Notes under the pieces: generated by a model
The model's input: the letters and a program-made list of their open reading frames with translations, nothing else
Told to the model about the DNA's origin: nothing
The model's database searches: none
Shown here: piece after piece, positions 35,936-45,581 of the stretch
Numbering within the stretch: position 1 is the first letter of the stretch
How the letters are laid out: every line of letters begins with the position of its first letter
Assembly (NCBI GenBank): GCA_021324775.1
Contig: JAJPIM010000018.1
Location: 1 to 64,000 of the forward strand
DNA: 64,000 bases
Direction of reading: 5' to 3'
DNA from: Gemmatimonadota bacterium
Lineage (GTDB): Bacteria > Gemmatimonadota > Gemmatimonadetes > Gemmatimonadales > Gemmatimonadaceae
Translations under genes and position numbers: made by a program

Positions 35936-37378
35936 ATGGCACTGAATGACCGACTCACTGGGCGGAAGCCCCCCGTTCCCACCGACGCCGCCAACGGCGA
36001 CGGTAGGAATAACGGCGTGCGCCCCCCTGTGCGGGGCGGCCCACTTCCTGGCCAGTCATTGGACGCCGCTCCATCGATGTATTCCGTCAAGCGCGATGAC
36101 GAAGGCACGTTGAATCCGCTCGACCAGCTCAAGGTCGACCTGCACCGGCGGCTGATCAGCCGGCTCGACCTCGACGCGCTGGAGCGCATCAAGAGCGAAG
36201 CGGAGCTGACATCGCAGATCCGGCAGGCCGTCCTCGAGTTCATCCGCGAGGAGGCAACGCCGCTCAGCCAGCGGGAGCGCGACGAGATCGTCGAGCAGGT
36301 CATCTACGAGGTCACCGGTCTGGGCCCGATCGAGCCGCTGTTCCGGGACCGGACGATCAGCGACATCCTGGTCAACGGGGCACGCCAGATCTACGTCGAG
36401 CGGCGCGGACGGCTGACCCGGGTCAACGCGACGTTCCGCAACGACGCGCACTTGCTCGCGGTCATCGACCGCATCGTGAGCCGCGTCGGACGCCGGGTCG
36501 ACGAAGCGTCACCCATGGTCGACGCCCGTCTTCCCGACGGCTCCCGCGTCAATGCCATCATCCCGCCGCTCGCGCTCGACGGACCGATCCTCTCCATCCG
36601 GCGATTCTCGACGGATCTCGCGACCAGCCAGCTCGTGCAGAATGGGACGCTGACCGCCCAGATGCTGAGCATCTTCGAATCCTGCGTCAAGGCGCGGCTC
36701 AACATCCTGATCTCCGGCGGAACCGGCGCCGGTAAGACCACGTTCATGAACGCGTTGAGTAGCTTCGTCCCGGCGCACGAGCGCATCATCACGATCGAGG
36801 ATGCGGCCGAGTTGCAACTGCAGCAGGAGCACGTAGTCCGGTTGGAGACCCGGCCGCCCAACGCCGAAGGGCGGGGCGAGGTCGTGGCCCGCGACCTCGT
36901 GAAGAACGCGCTCCGTATGCGGCCGGACCGGATCATCATCGGTGAAGTTCGGTCGGGGGAGGCGCTCGACATGCTCCAGGCCATGAACACCGGCCACGAG
37001 GGATCGCTCACTACGATTCACGCGAACACGCCGCGCGACGCACTGTCACGCCTGGAGACCATGATCCTCATGGCCAATTCCAACCTCCCCAATCGGGCCA
37101 TGCGCGATCAGATCTCGTCGGCTCTGCACCTCATCGTCCAGGTCGCGCGCCTGAGCGACGGGACTCGCCGGGTGACGAGCGTCACGGAGCTGACGGGGAT
37201 GGAAGGCGACGTCATCACGACGCAGGAGATCTACCGCTTCGCCCGGCGCGGCATCTCGCCGGACGGGGTCGTGCTTGGACAGTTCGAGTCGACCGGGATC
37301 CGGCCCAAGTTCCTCGAACGCCTGGCAGTGGCCGGAGCGGCGTTGCCGGCCGAGATGATGGGCGCCGGCGCCTGGTAA
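35936..37378 (+). CDS. cpaF: CpaF/TadA secretion ATPase of the Tad pilus
   Basis: This 480-residue hexameric ATPase powers Flp pilus extension. The N-terminal region has the family segment [23 protein letters not shown]. Walker A is [10 protein letters not shown] (K267), the Asp box is [28 protein letters not shown], and the His box is [18 protein letters not shown]. The first 50 residues are Pro/Gly-rich and probably flexible. It acts at the cytoplasmic face with TadB and TadC. There is one ATPase gene, as in other Tad systems, where the enzyme serves both extension and retraction. Confidence 0.96.
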   Translation: MALNDRLTGRKPPVPTDAANGDGRNNGVRPPVRGGPLPGQSLDAAPSMYSVKRDDEGTLNPLDQLKVDLHRRLISRLDLDALERIKSEAELTSQIRQAVLEFIREEATPLSQRERDEIVEQVIYEVTGLGPIEPLFRDRTISDILVNGARQIYVERRGRLTRVNATFRNDAHLLAVIDRIVSRVGRRVDEASPMVDARLPDGSRVNAIIPPLALDGPILSIRRFSTDLATSQLVQNGTLTAQMLSIFESCVKARLNILISGGTGAGKTTFMNALSSFVPAHERIITIEDAAELQLQQEHVVRLETRPPNAEGRGEVVARDLVKNALRMRPDRIIIGEVRSGEALDMLQAMNTGHEGSLTTIHANTPRDALSRLETMILMANSNLPNRAMRDQISSALHLIVQVARLSDGTRRVTSVTELTGMEGDVITTQEIYRFARRGISPDGVVLGQFESTGIRPKFLERLAVAGAALPAEMMGAGAW

Positions 37379-37390
37379 CGGAGACGCATC

Positions 37391-38350
37391 ATGCCGATCA
37401 CCGCGGTGTTAATGATTGCGATCTTCGTGGCCGTGTTCTTTCTGGTCGTCGGCACGCATCGATTCATCATCCGCCGGCGCTTGTACATGCAGGAGGAGGC
37501 CCGGTCCCGCCTCTCTCCCGTCACATCCGGGCAATCGCAGGCCGTCCTGGTGCGAGACGAGGAGCCGGCCAGCCAGTTCGCATTCCTGAATCGTGTGTTG
37601 TCCGGGACGGAGCTGGCGCCGAAGCTCGCGAGCTCGCTGCGTCAGGCGGGCGTGAACATGACGCCGGGTGTGTTTTTTCTCGCGATGGTGGTGTCCGCGC
37701 TCGTCGGTATGCTGGTTGGCAGTTACCTTGGTCCGCTCGGGACGGTCGGGGGCGGCGTGCTTGGCATCGTCGTCGCACGCGGCTGGCTCCACTGGCGCCA
37801 GCATCGGCGCATCGCGCAGTTCGATGAGCAGCTTCCGGGCGCGATCGACATGCTGGTGAGCGCCCTCAAGACCGGCTACTCGTTCCACGTCGCCACGAAC
37901 TTCCTTGGGCAGGAGTTGGGTCCGCCGCTGGGTCCCGAGTTCGCCCGGATCTATGAGGAGCAGCGGCTCGGCATCGATCCGGGTACCGCGCTGCTCGGCA
38001 TGCAAGACCGCATCGGCAGCGTCGACATCAAGATGTTCGTGACAGCCCTCCTCATCCAACGGAAGACCGGCGGCAATCTGAGTGAGGTGCTGACCAATAC
38101 CGCCGACGTCATGCGCGAGCGGTTGACGATCCGAGGCCAGCTCGAAACGCTGACCGCCGAAGCAAAGTGGTCGGGACGATTGCTCGCGCTGCTGCCCGTG
38201 CTCGTGTTCTTCGGCCTCTCGTGGGTGGCGCCCCAGTTCATGAACACGCTCAAGGAAACGTCCGTTGGACGGATGATGCTGGCAGTCGCGGCCGGGGGCG
38301 TCGTGACTGGGTACTTCGTGATGATGAAGATCGCGAAAGTGGACTTCTGA
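37391..38350 (+). CDS. tadB: TadB inner-membrane platform protein
   Basis: This 319-residue GspF-like platform protein has an N-terminal helix (residues 5-22), a pair of central helices (about 95-135), and a C-terminal hydrophobic pair (about 265-315). The T2SSF domain has the typical FDEQLPGAIDMLVSALKTGYSF and TGGNLSEVLTNTADVMRERL. It forms the membrane base with TadC on which CpaF works. It lies 12 bp from both neighbours, in the standard Tad order. Confidence 0.94.
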   Translation: MPITAVLMIAIFVAVFFLVVGTHRFIIRRRLYMQEEARSRLSPVTSGQSQAVLVRDEEPASQFAFLNRVLSGTELAPKLASSLRQAGVNMTPGVFFLAMVVSALVGMLVGSYLGPLGTVGGGVLGIVVARGWLHWRQHRRIAQFDEQLPGAIDMLVSALKTGYSFHVATNFLGQELGPPLGPEFARIYEEQRLGIDPGTALLGMQDRIGSVDIKMFVTALLIQRKTGGNLSEVLTNTADVMRERLTIRGQLETLTAEAKWSGRLLALLPVLVFFGLSWVAPQFMNTLKETSVGRMMLAVAAGGVVTGYFVMMKIAKVDF

Positions 38351-38362
38351 TCCGGATCGTCA

Positions 38363-39316
38363 ATGCCCATCATTCTCGTCCTCATCGTCCTTGCAGTCGG
38401 GGCCCTGGCTACCGCGGCCATGGCCCTGGTCGCCGACATACGCCGGCGGGAGGTGCTCCGCCGGGCCGGCGGCGCGGCGGCCGCCTCCGACGATTCGTTT
38501 CGAAGCGTCCTGCTCGACGCGCGGGCCGGCGTGGAGGATACCCGGCTCGATCGCATCATCACCGTCATGGGCGGCTGGTGGAAGACCGATCCCAAGACCG
38601 AGAGCGATCTGGTACGGGCCGGCTATGACGGATCAATGGCCGCGGTCACGTGGGGAGCGGTCCGGGTGGCGAGCCTCATCGGACTCCCCATACTCGCGTT
38701 CGTTCTGGTGCCGGCGCGCAGCGCGAGCCAAATGATGCTCCTCGTAATCGCCACATGCGTGACGGCCTACATCCTGCCAACGCTCTATCTCGCGCGCGCC
38801 GTTCGCTTCCGGCAGGAGCGCATTGTCCGGTCGCTCCCCGATGTAATGGATCTGCTCGTGCTCTGCGTCGAGGCCGGGTTGGGCTTCGATGCCGCCGTGC
38901 TTCGTGTGGCGAAGGAGATGGAGAACGCTCACCCGGACATCTCCGCCGAGCTGCTGCTGGTCAATCGGAAGGTCAACGCCGGCGTCACACGCGAGGAGGC
39001 ACTCCGGGCGGCCTACGCGCGGACCGGCGTCGAACAGCTCCGGATCCTGGTCCAACACATGATTCAGAGCGAGCGCCTGGGTACGAGCGTGGGCAAGGTG
39101 CTTCGTGTGTACGGCCAGACGCTCCGCGTCAAGCGCAAGCAGAACGCGGAACGCAAGGCGGCGACCGCCCCGCTCAAGATGACGATCCCCATGGCATTTC
39201 TGATATTGCCCGCGTTGTTCATCGTCATTCTCGGTCCGGCCGCTCTGCAGATGATCAAACTGTTCGGCGGCCGGACGATCGGCACGGGAACGGTCGGTGG
39301 CGCACTCGTACCGTAG
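38363..39316 (+). CDS. tadC: TadC inner-membrane platform protein
   Basis: This 317-residue paralogue of TadB also has a T2SSF domain: RSLPDVMDLLVLCVEAGLGFDAAVLRVAKEM and LVQHMIQSERLGTSVGKVLRVYGQTLRVKRKQNAERKA, then the C-terminal helix KMTIPMAFLILPALFIVILGPAAL. It partners TadB. The gene ends 19 bp before the TadG start. Intact length and motifs point to a working system. Confidence 0.94.
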   Translation: MPIILVLIVLAVGALATAAMALVADIRRREVLRRAGGAAAASDDSFRSVLLDARAGVEDTRLDRIITVMGGWWKTDPKTESDLVRAGYDGSMAAVTWGAVRVASLIGLPILAFVLVPARSASQMMLLVIATCVTAYILPTLYLARAVRFRQERIVRSLPDVMDLLVLCVEAGLGFDAAVLRVAKEMENAHPDISAELLLVNRKVNAGVTREEALRAAYARTGVEQLRILVQHMIQSERLGTSVGKVLRVYGQTLRVKRKQNAERKAATAPLKMTIPMAFLILPALFIVILGPAALQMIKLFGGRTIGTGTVGGALVP

Positions 39317-39335
39317 CGGCCGGACAGGGGGACAC

Positions 39336-40496
39336 ATGAGCGCACGCCGAGATCGGAGAGGGGTGACTGCCGTGCTCGTGGTCATGATCACGGTGGTGTT
39401 GATGGGTATTGCCGCCTTTGCGATCGATTTGAGCCGGATGTACGCGTATCAGAGCGAGCTGCAACGTGCCGCCGACGCCGCTGCGCACGCGGGGGCGATC
39501 GAGCTGAACAAGGCGGGGTTCGACAACGCCGATTCGGTGGCCACCGCGTTCGTCGATACGAACACTGTTGAGGGCGACAGCGCGACCATCGATTCGATCG
39601 AGTTTGGCGTCTGGAACCCGACGCAACCGGATTCCACGGCCTTCACCTCGCTCTGCAAGTCGCCGTGCTCGGCGGCCGTGGCGGACTCCGCAAACGCCAT
39701 GCGTGTGAGTCTCAGCGGCGGCCCGACCGACGCGATATTCGCCGAACTCATCGGACAGACGCCCTCAGCGACCGCGATCAAGGCGTCCGCCATCGCATGG
39801 CTCGCGCCGACGACCGCACGCCATGATTGCACGAAACCGCTCGCGGTGAAATACATGGCGCTCACGCACATGCTCGACAGTATCGAAGGACGAGTCGGGC
39901 TCGATACCGAGCGAGTACTCGATTCGACGGACCTGTCGACGATCCGTACGGGCGGCACTGCGCTCCAGATGTGCATCACCTTCAACGCGACCGACCAGTG
40001 CACGCCCACGACACCCGCGGCCCCCACGTTCGCCTCCAGCTATCAACCGGTGCAGCTCTATCCGCCGGCAACCGAGGGGCCGGACCCGTACCTCACGGAG
40101 CTCGAGGAGCAATGCGCAGCGACCGAGACACTCGGCCCCGGCGAGGCGATCGAGATCAACTCCACCGTCGTGACTGCGTACGTGCCGGGTGATACCCAGA
40201 CCGGGTGGAGTAACTGGTGCGAATTGTATCCGGGGCTTCCCTGTCTGATGAAACTCGACATGTGGGATACGACGACCGTCACTCCGGGCACGACGGCGAC
40301 GGACGGGAACACCTGCGCGGCCGGCACGTGCAAGTCGATTCACGCGATCGTGGCGTTCATCATCACCGGCATCACGGAAGCTGGCGTCGGCGGCAACACC
40401 TACCCGGCCTTCCAGGGCTATCCGACCCTCGCGGTGGATGAGGCGGCGATTTCCGATACGGCCAGCACGCTCTCGCGAGTCGTCCTCGTCCATTGA
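39336..40496 (+). CDS. tadG: TadG-like protein (TadE/G N-terminal helix, secreted domain)
   Basis: The protein has 386 residues from an ATG preceded by AGGGGGA. The N-terminus RRGVTAVLVVMITVVLMGIAAFAIDLSRMYAYQSELQRAADAAAHAGA is the classic TadG pattern. It is followed by an extracytoplasmic domain with about ten cysteines (LCKSPCSAAV, CITFNATDQC, WCELYPGLPC, CAAGTC), suggesting a disulphide-rich fold. No von Willebrand domain is visible, unlike many TadG proteins. It is probably a minor component or tip/anchor of the pilus. The stop overlaps a TTG of the next frame. Confidence 0.85.
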   Translation: MSARRDRRGVTAVLVVMITVVLMGIAAFAIDLSRMYAYQSELQRAADAAAHAGAIELNKAGFDNADSVATAFVDTNTVEGDSATIDSIEFGVWNPTQPDSTAFTSLCKSPCSAAVADSANAMRVSLSGGPTDAIFAELIGQTPSATAIKASAIAWLAPTTARHDCTKPLAVKYMALTHMLDSIEGRVGLDTERVLDSTDLSTIRTGGTALQMCITFNATDQCTPTTPAAPTFASSYQPVQLYPPATEGPDPYLTELEEQCAATETLGPGEAIEINSTVVTAYVPGDTQTGWSNWCELYPGLPCLMKLDMWDTTTVTPGTTATDGNTCAAGTCKSIHAIVAFIITGITEAGVGGNTYPAFQGYPTLAVDEAAISDTASTLSRVVLVH

Positions 40497-40564
40497 CACG
40501 TGCTGATCTCGCCCGCTGGCACGCCGTCCCGCAGACGGCGGCGCGCCGGCGACTCCCGACGACT

Positions 40565-42202
40565 ATGAACCGTACTCCATGCGACAGGCCGCGAGCGGCC
40601 CGCGTGGTGACGCCTCGGCGTCTCCCAGCCGGATGCCGGTTTGCCTCGCTCGCGATGGCCACGCTACTCGCGGTTGCCGGCTCCAGCAGCCGGCTCCAGG
40701 CCCAGTATCCCAACGTGCCGCCACCGCTCCCATGCGACGAGCGCGGGGCGCAGTGGGATGCATCGGTATTCGAGCCGATCACCTCGCGCGTGCCGCGCAT
40801 CGCGATCGTCCCGTTCCGCAGCAGCCTCACTGACGACGACAGCGCGAGCACGGGGATGGCGATGGCGTTCACGCAGCATATGCTCGAACGCCTCGCGGAT
40901 CTGCACGCGGTGATGTTGTGGCCGGCCAGCCCCGACATCAATCCGCCGGGCACCGCCGAGATCGTGGCGCTGGGCAGAGCGAACCACATCGCGCACGTGA
41001 TGTACGGGCGCATCGACGGGGCCCAGCACGGCATTACGCTCTCCACGAAGATGTTCGAGACGGCGCGCGGCCAACTCGAGTGGAACCTCGTGCTGACCGG
41101 CTCCATGTCGGACCTCCCGGCGTTCGAGGACGTCCTCGTTCGCGGTATCGGCGAACGCCTCCGCCCTGGACGCATCTCCGCCTCCTCCATCGCCGCGCGG
41201 CCGAGCAGCACCAACCGGGTGGCCGCCTATCTCGGCTATCTGAGAGGCATGGCCGCCCTGTCCAGCGGCGCGCGCGGCGCGGCGGCGCAGGCCAACGAGG
41301 AGTTTCGGGGGGCCATCCGTCTCGACTCCGCGTATGGGGCGGCGTGGGCGGGTCTCGCGCTCAGTACCATCGCGGAGATCCAGCGCGACGGGATGGCGTC
41401 CTCGAACGCCGCGAGCGCCGCGACCGACATCGCGGTCAGTGCCATCCGCCGCGCCGTACGCCTGTCGCCGCAGTCCGCCGTCGTGTGGACAGCGAGGGGC
41501 GCCATTCTGCAACTGGTCCAGCCGCGCGACTACACGCAGGCGCTGGCGGCATACCGCAAGGCGATCGAGTTGTCACCGTGGGATGGCGACGCCCATCGCC
41601 TCCTTGGCCAGGCCCTGCTCGAGCTGGGCTCCACCGATGCGGCGATCGAACAATTCCAGCTCGCGTTGTTGGACGACCGCGGGGACCCGGCGACGCTCGT
41701 GGCCCTCGGGGTCCTTCACCTGCGCGCGCGCCGGTACCACGACGCCTGCCGTGCGCTCAATGCAGCCGTCGCGCACGAGCCGCGGTATGCCGAGGCGTAT
41801 GCCGAGCGGGCACTGGCGCGGTTGCATCTCAAGGACATCCGGAGCGCGTACGGCGATGCCGAGACCGCGGTACGGCTTGGCGCGTGGCTCACCGGCACGG
41901 TGGCGCAGGTTCTGGCCGATGTCGATGCGCGGGACAGTGCGGGGGCGCGGACACGGATCGCGGCGCTCATCGCGACCCAGTCGCGAGAGGTGGCGCATCC
42001 CTCGGTATGGGAGGGCCACTATCTGGCTGAGGGGTACGCGGCGCTGGGCAAGGACGACCGGGCGCTGGAGCTGCTGAGCCACGCCGCGCCGCGTGGCGCG
42101 AGCTTATGGCTGGCGCTGCAGGACCCCGCGTTCGACCGGTTGCACGGCGAGTCGCGCTACGCGTCTCTGATCGACGATTCCCGCCCCATCAGCGGTCCCT
42201 GA
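40565..42202 (+). CDS. TolB-like/TPR protein at the end of the Tad operon (TadD-type role possible)
   Basis: About 545 residues. A signal region (residues 20-48, MATLLAVAGSSSRLQAQ) is followed by a TolB/FlgO-like domain (RIAIVPFRSSL ... MAMAFTQHMLERLADLHAVMLWPA ... HVMYGRI) and then at least six TPR units (AYRKAIELSPWDGDAHRLLGQALLELGS; LALLDDRGDPATLVALG; AAVAHEPRYAEAYAERALARL). In other Tad loci TadD is a TPR lipoprotein, and this may fill that place, although no lipobox is seen. A TTG at 40493 overlaps the tadG stop and is an alternative start. The last 99 bp overlap the convergent sulfatase gene. Confidence 0.72.
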   Translation: MNRTPCDRPRAARVVTPRRLPAGCRFASLAMATLLAVAGSSSRLQAQYPNVPPPLPCDERGAQWDASVFEPITSRVPRIAIVPFRSSLTDDDSASTGMAMAFTQHMLERLADLHAVMLWPASPDINPPGTAEIVALGRANHIAHVMYGRIDGAQHGITLSTKMFETARGQLEWNLVLTGSMSDLPAFEDVLVRGIGERLRPGRISASSIAARPSSTNRVAAYLGYLRGMAALSSGARGAAAQANEEFRGAIRLDSAYGAAWAGLALSTIAEIQRDGMASSNAASAATDIAVSAIRRAVRLSPQSAVVWTARGAILQLVQPRDYTQALAAYRKAIELSPWDGDAHRLLGQALLELGSTDAAIEQFQLALLDDRGDPATLVALGVLHLRARRYHDACRALNAAVAHEPRYAEAYAERALARLHLKDIRSAYGDAETAVRLGAWLTGTVAQVLADVDARDSAGARTRIAALIATQSREVAHPSVWEGHYLAEGYAALGKDDRALELLSHAAPRGASLWLALQDPAFDRLHGESRYASLIDDSRPISGP

Positions 42203-44227
42203 TTCTCGCCGCAGGAAAATCGCGGCCGTTGTATCGAACAGTTGCGACGCGCGGCCGAGGAGATTCGCGGCGGCGGTCGCACCAGCCATGTCCCGCGAGG
42301 AGCCCGCGGCGCAGGGATCTGGCGGCCCCGGTGTCACACGCACGTCCCCTGTAAACCGGTTGAAGGCGAAGAACCGGCCGTCGCGGTAAAATCCATCGAC
42401 CGGCCGGAGGGTGCCGTTCAGCAGGAAGGTCGTCCGGCCGCAGGGCGTGCCGTCCAGCATGTTGCCGCCCTCGATCAGCAGCGGCGCATCGCGGATACCG
42501 GCCAGTGCCAGCAGCGTCGGCGCGAGATCGATGTGTGACGTGACGAACGGGATCCGCACCGGGCCCCCGATCACCCCAGGCGCGTAGATCAGCAGGGGGA
42601 CGTTGAACGACAACTCCCCTAACTGCATCCGCTCGCCCACGGAGCCGAATTCCGCGTTCGTGCGGAGCCCATGATCGCCGGTGACGACGACGATCACGCT
42701 GTCCGCGAGCCCTCGGGCTGCAAGTGTCGCGAGAAACTCTCCCACGCAGGCGTCGAGGTCCCGGGCGATCAGCGGGATTCGCTGCGCGTTGCCAACCCCC
42801 TCCGTGCCCGGCGGTGTGCGCCACGGGTAATGGCCGAGGATAGTCGCGACGAACACGAACGCCTTTGTGCCGTGCGAGCCGGCCGCGACGATCCGGTCCG
42901 CCGCGGTGGCCAGCGATTGCCGCTCCCGCGCGACGGCCCCCGCGTATCCGTGCGCCGCCGTCGTCGCGGTATCCGCCGCGGCCGGAGTCTCGATCAGACT
43001 GGAAAACCCGAGCCCGCGCAGCAGGCGGCTGTCGTGGTGGCCGCCGTTCGATGGGTTCCAGTCGATGCGGTAGGAGTCGATGAACGACGTCTCGTATCCA
43101 TGCCGCCCGAGCACCGACGCGAGACCGTCGGCGTGGAAATCCCCGTAGTCCACGATCGATCGCCCGAGCCGCGGGTACGTCCCCGACACCATGCTGTAGA
43201 TCGCCCACATCGTGGCCGGCATGGTCGTGAAATGATGGTCGCTCGTGATGCCGCGCTTCCCCATTGCGAAAAACGTGGGATACGCCGGATTGCCGGTGAT
43301 CGGATAGAACCGGTGAGCCGCGGTCTCCAGGCTGATGATCACGATGTGCGCCGGCCGTGGGCGGACGAGCGCCGGGGCCACCTGGGGGGCGGGGCGGGCC
43401 GAAGAATCAGGATAGACCGCCGCGTGGTATTCGGAGTCCAGGCGGGCGACCGAGGGGAGATGCATCGCAGCCGGGCGCCATGCATCCGATCCCACGAGCG
43501 ACGCCATCGTCTCGCCCCAGTACCCGCGAAAGCTCTCCGGGACCGGCGCGCCGTGCGTCCGGTAGCCGACGCCCGCGACGCCAGCGGCGATCCACAGCAC
43601 GGCGACCGGCGGTCCCAGAAGCAGCACGACGACGCGAGCCCGTGCGCCGGCGGCGGCAAAGCGTGCCAGCAGAAAACCCGAGAACGACCACAACGCGGCC
43701 AGCACGATCAGTAGTGCGCCCGCCATCGCGAGGAGGCGATCGCTCGGCTCCGCCAGAAGGACGAGCGGATTCTGGCGGATCCACGCGACCGCGAGCGTCA
43801 GATTGTCGCGCGCGATCAGAGCGCCCGCCGTCTCGAAGGACAGCCAGTTGGCGGCACTGACCGTGATCGCGATGAACGATGTAAGCGCGACGAGCCAGGC
43901 GAGATCGATGCGCAGCAGCAGGCCGCCGATCGCCGCGATGAGCACGATGATCAGCACCTCTGCCAGGTCGCCCTTGAAGAGGAGGAGGTACTGCACCACG
44001 CCGGGGAGGTGGCCGAAGGGGCCGGACGCCAGCGTCGCTGCCAGGCCGTCGGTCGCCACGGATCGCAGATAGCTGTACTTGAAGAACACCGTGGGGACGA
44101 GCAGGAGGACGTACCAGAGGAGCAGCCGAGCGGCGCCCGGCGACTGCAGCCACGCCGCCCAACCCGGCGCCGGGCCGCCGCCGATCGTCGCGGACGTCGT
44201 ACTCTCGGGGCGCGGCAGGGGCATCAC
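42104..44227 (-). CDS. Membrane-anchored sulfatase/phosphotransferase (LtaS/YejM-like fold)
   Basis: The protein has 707 residues. The first 235 hold five to six membrane helices; an alkaline-phosphatase-fold domain then faces the periplasm: HIVIISLETAAHRFYPITGNPAYPTF with the nucleophile region FTTMPATMWAIYSMVSGTYP (Thr), and VVVTGDHGLRTNAE supplying metal ligands. This layout fits lipoteichoic-acid synthase-like or phosphoethanolamine-transferase-like enzymes and the YejM/PbgA group. It probably alters lipid or glycan headgroups. Substrate is not evident. The C-terminus overlaps the TPR gene by 99 bp on the opposite strand. Confidence 0.8.
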   Translation of the reverse strand: MMPLPRPESTTSATIGGGPAPGWAAWLQSPGAARLLLWYVLLLVPTVFFKYSYLRSVATDGLAATLASGPFGHLPGVVQYLLLFKGDLAEVLIIVLIAAIGGLLLRIDLAWLVALTSFIAITVSAANWLSFETAGALIARDNLTLAVAWIRQNPLVLLAEPSDRLLAMAGALLIVLAALWSFSGFLLARFAAAGARARVVVLLLGPPVAVLWIAAGVAGVGYRTHGAPVPESFRGYWGETMASLVGSDAWRPAAMHLPSVARLDSEYHAAVYPDSSARPAPQVAPALVRPRPAHIVIISLETAAHRFYPITGNPAYPTFFAMGKRGITSDHHFTTMPATMWAIYSMVSGTYPRLGRSIVDYGDFHADGLASVLGRHGYETSFIDSYRIDWNPSNGGHHDSRLLRGLGFSSLIETPAAADTATTAAHGYAGAVARERQSLATAADRIVAAGSHGTKAFVFVATILGHYPWRTPPGTEGVGNAQRIPLIARDLDACVGEFLATLAARGLADSVIVVVTGDHGLRTNAEFGSVGERMQLGELSFNVPLLIYAPGVIGGPVRIPFVTSHIDLAPTLLALAGIRDAPLLIEGGNMLDGTPCGRTTFLLNGTLRPVDGFYRDGRFFAFNRFTGDVRVTPGPPDPCAAGSSRDMAGATAAANLLGRASQLFDTTAAIFLRRESGTADGAGIVDQRRVARLAVQPVERGVLQRQP

Positions 44228-44353
44228 GCGGTTCGAGTCGGAGAAGGGTGCACTGGGGCGGCCGGCGCGACGTGGAGCGGTGCTCGTGCGTCTTCCGTCG
44301 CGTGCCGTGCGGGCCTAATATAGCGCCCAGGTCCGGGGTGGTCTGCCCCGAGA

Positions 44354-45406
44354 ATGGCACGAGGTGATGCAACCCGGCCGGAATGGAGGGACATGTTCGC
44401 GCAGACATCGCTCTCACGCGGTGAACGCATCGGCGTCGCGATCATGATCGGGATCGGGGCCGCGGCGCTGTCGTATCTCACATTGCGGATGTATCCGGAG
44501 TTCGTCGCGCGCGACTACACATACTCGTGGCGGGCGGCGCAAGCGCTCCTGCACGGGCAGAACCCCTACCTCGTGATCCGGCCCACCGGGTCATACCCCT
44601 ACGAGAACTACTACTACTATCCGCTGCCCGCGGCGTTCGTCACGCTGCCGCTGGTGTGGCTCCCGGTGGTCCCGAGCGCAGCGGTCTTCGTCGGCCTGAG
44701 CTCGGCCACCCTGGCATTCGTGGTCACGCGCGACGGGTTCGGCTTTCGTGGCCTGCTCGTGTTTGCCAGCGTCCCGTACCTCACGGCCGCGGTGCTCGGG
44801 CAACTCACGCCGATCATCGTCGCCGCGGCGTTTCTTCCAGCGCTTCAGTGGGTCTACGCCGCGAAGCCCACGATCGCCGCCGCCCTCTTCGTGGCTCGTC
44901 CCTCGCTCTGGGGGGCAGCGCTCTCGGTGCTCCTACTGATCGTGACTCTCATCCTGTACCCACATTGGCCGGCCGATTGGCTGCAGGCGCTCACGCATAC
45001 GCCCCATCACCGGGCAGCCGTGGTGCGGCCGTTCGGGTTCCTGGCGCTGCTGGCGCTGATCCGGTGGCGGACGCCGGAAGGGCGCCTCGTCGCGGTGCTG
45101 GCCTGCGTGCCCCAGGTCTTTTTCTTCTACGATCAGCTTCCGCTGGCGCTGACCGCGCGCACGGGCCGGCAACTGCTGGTTCTGGTGTCGCTGACCTGGG
45201 TGGCGTGGGCGATCACGTGGAGCACCTGCACTCACAAGCCGGCGTGCGTCGAATTCGCCGAGCCGCTGATCCTGCCGTTCCTGTATCTTCCTGCACTTCT
45301 CATCGTATTGCGGCGGCCCAATGTAGGGCCGATTCCTCCGTGGGCCGAGCGTCTGACGCAGCGCCTTGCGTCCGGCATCCGGCCGGTGTTCCAACGGGCG
45401 GGCTGA
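44354..45406 (+). CDS. GT87/DUF2029-like polytopic membrane protein, second copy
   Basis: This 350-residue paralogue of the protein at 23249-24295 has WRAAQALLHGQNPYLVIRPTGSYPYENYYYYPLPAAFVTLPLVWLP, aligning with the GDNPY/FYPLPALILTLPF region, and ends YLPALLIVLRRPNVG. There are about nine helices. An ATG 13 codons in (44393) sits right behind GGAGGG but too close for a normal ribosome site, so 44354 is kept. It is divergent from the sulfatase gene. A periplasmic sugar-transfer role is inferred from the family only. Confidence 0.62.
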   Translation: MARGDATRPEWRDMFAQTSLSRGERIGVAIMIGIGAAALSYLTLRMYPEFVARDYTYSWRAAQALLHGQNPYLVIRPTGSYPYENYYYYPLPAAFVTLPLVWLPVVPSAAVFVGLSSATLAFVVTRDGFGFRGLLVFASVPYLTAAVLGQLTPIIVAAAFLPALQWVYAAKPTIAAALFVARPSLWGAALSVLLLIVTLILYPHWPADWLQALTHTPHHRAAVVRPFGFLALLALIRWRTPEGRLVAVLACVPQVFFFYDQLPLALTARTGRQLLVLVSLTWVAWAITWSTCTHKPACVEFAEPLILPFLYLPALLIVLRRPNVGPIPPWAERLTQRLASGIRPVFQRAG

Positions 45407-45430
45407 CAGATCGTGCTCGCGAGTCCTTCC

Positions 45431-45550
45431 TCTACTTTCTACTTTCTGTGCGGCTACTCTCTGCCTTTGACAAGGGGCAGGCCAGGGCGGAGCAGCGCAG
45501 AGAGTAGAAAGTAGAGAGTAGAAAGAAGAAAGTAGAAAGTAGAAAGTAGA
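45431..45550 (+). repeat. Homopurine tract, copy 2, with inverted pyrimidine arm
   Basis: Heptads of GTAGARA at about 45501-45550 are preceded, about 35 bp upstream, by their reverse complement (TCTACTTTCTACTTTCT at 45431-45447 and CTACTCTCTGC at 45454-45464). The arms pair as TCTACTTTCTACTTTCT with 45527-45543 and CTACTCTCTGC with 45497-45507, a large cruciform or hairpin in the 175-bp gap. The right arm uses the same unit as copy 1 at 4789. Confidence 0.82.
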
Positions 45551-45581
45551 CTACACAGCAAACGGTGGGAGGCGTTACCTG

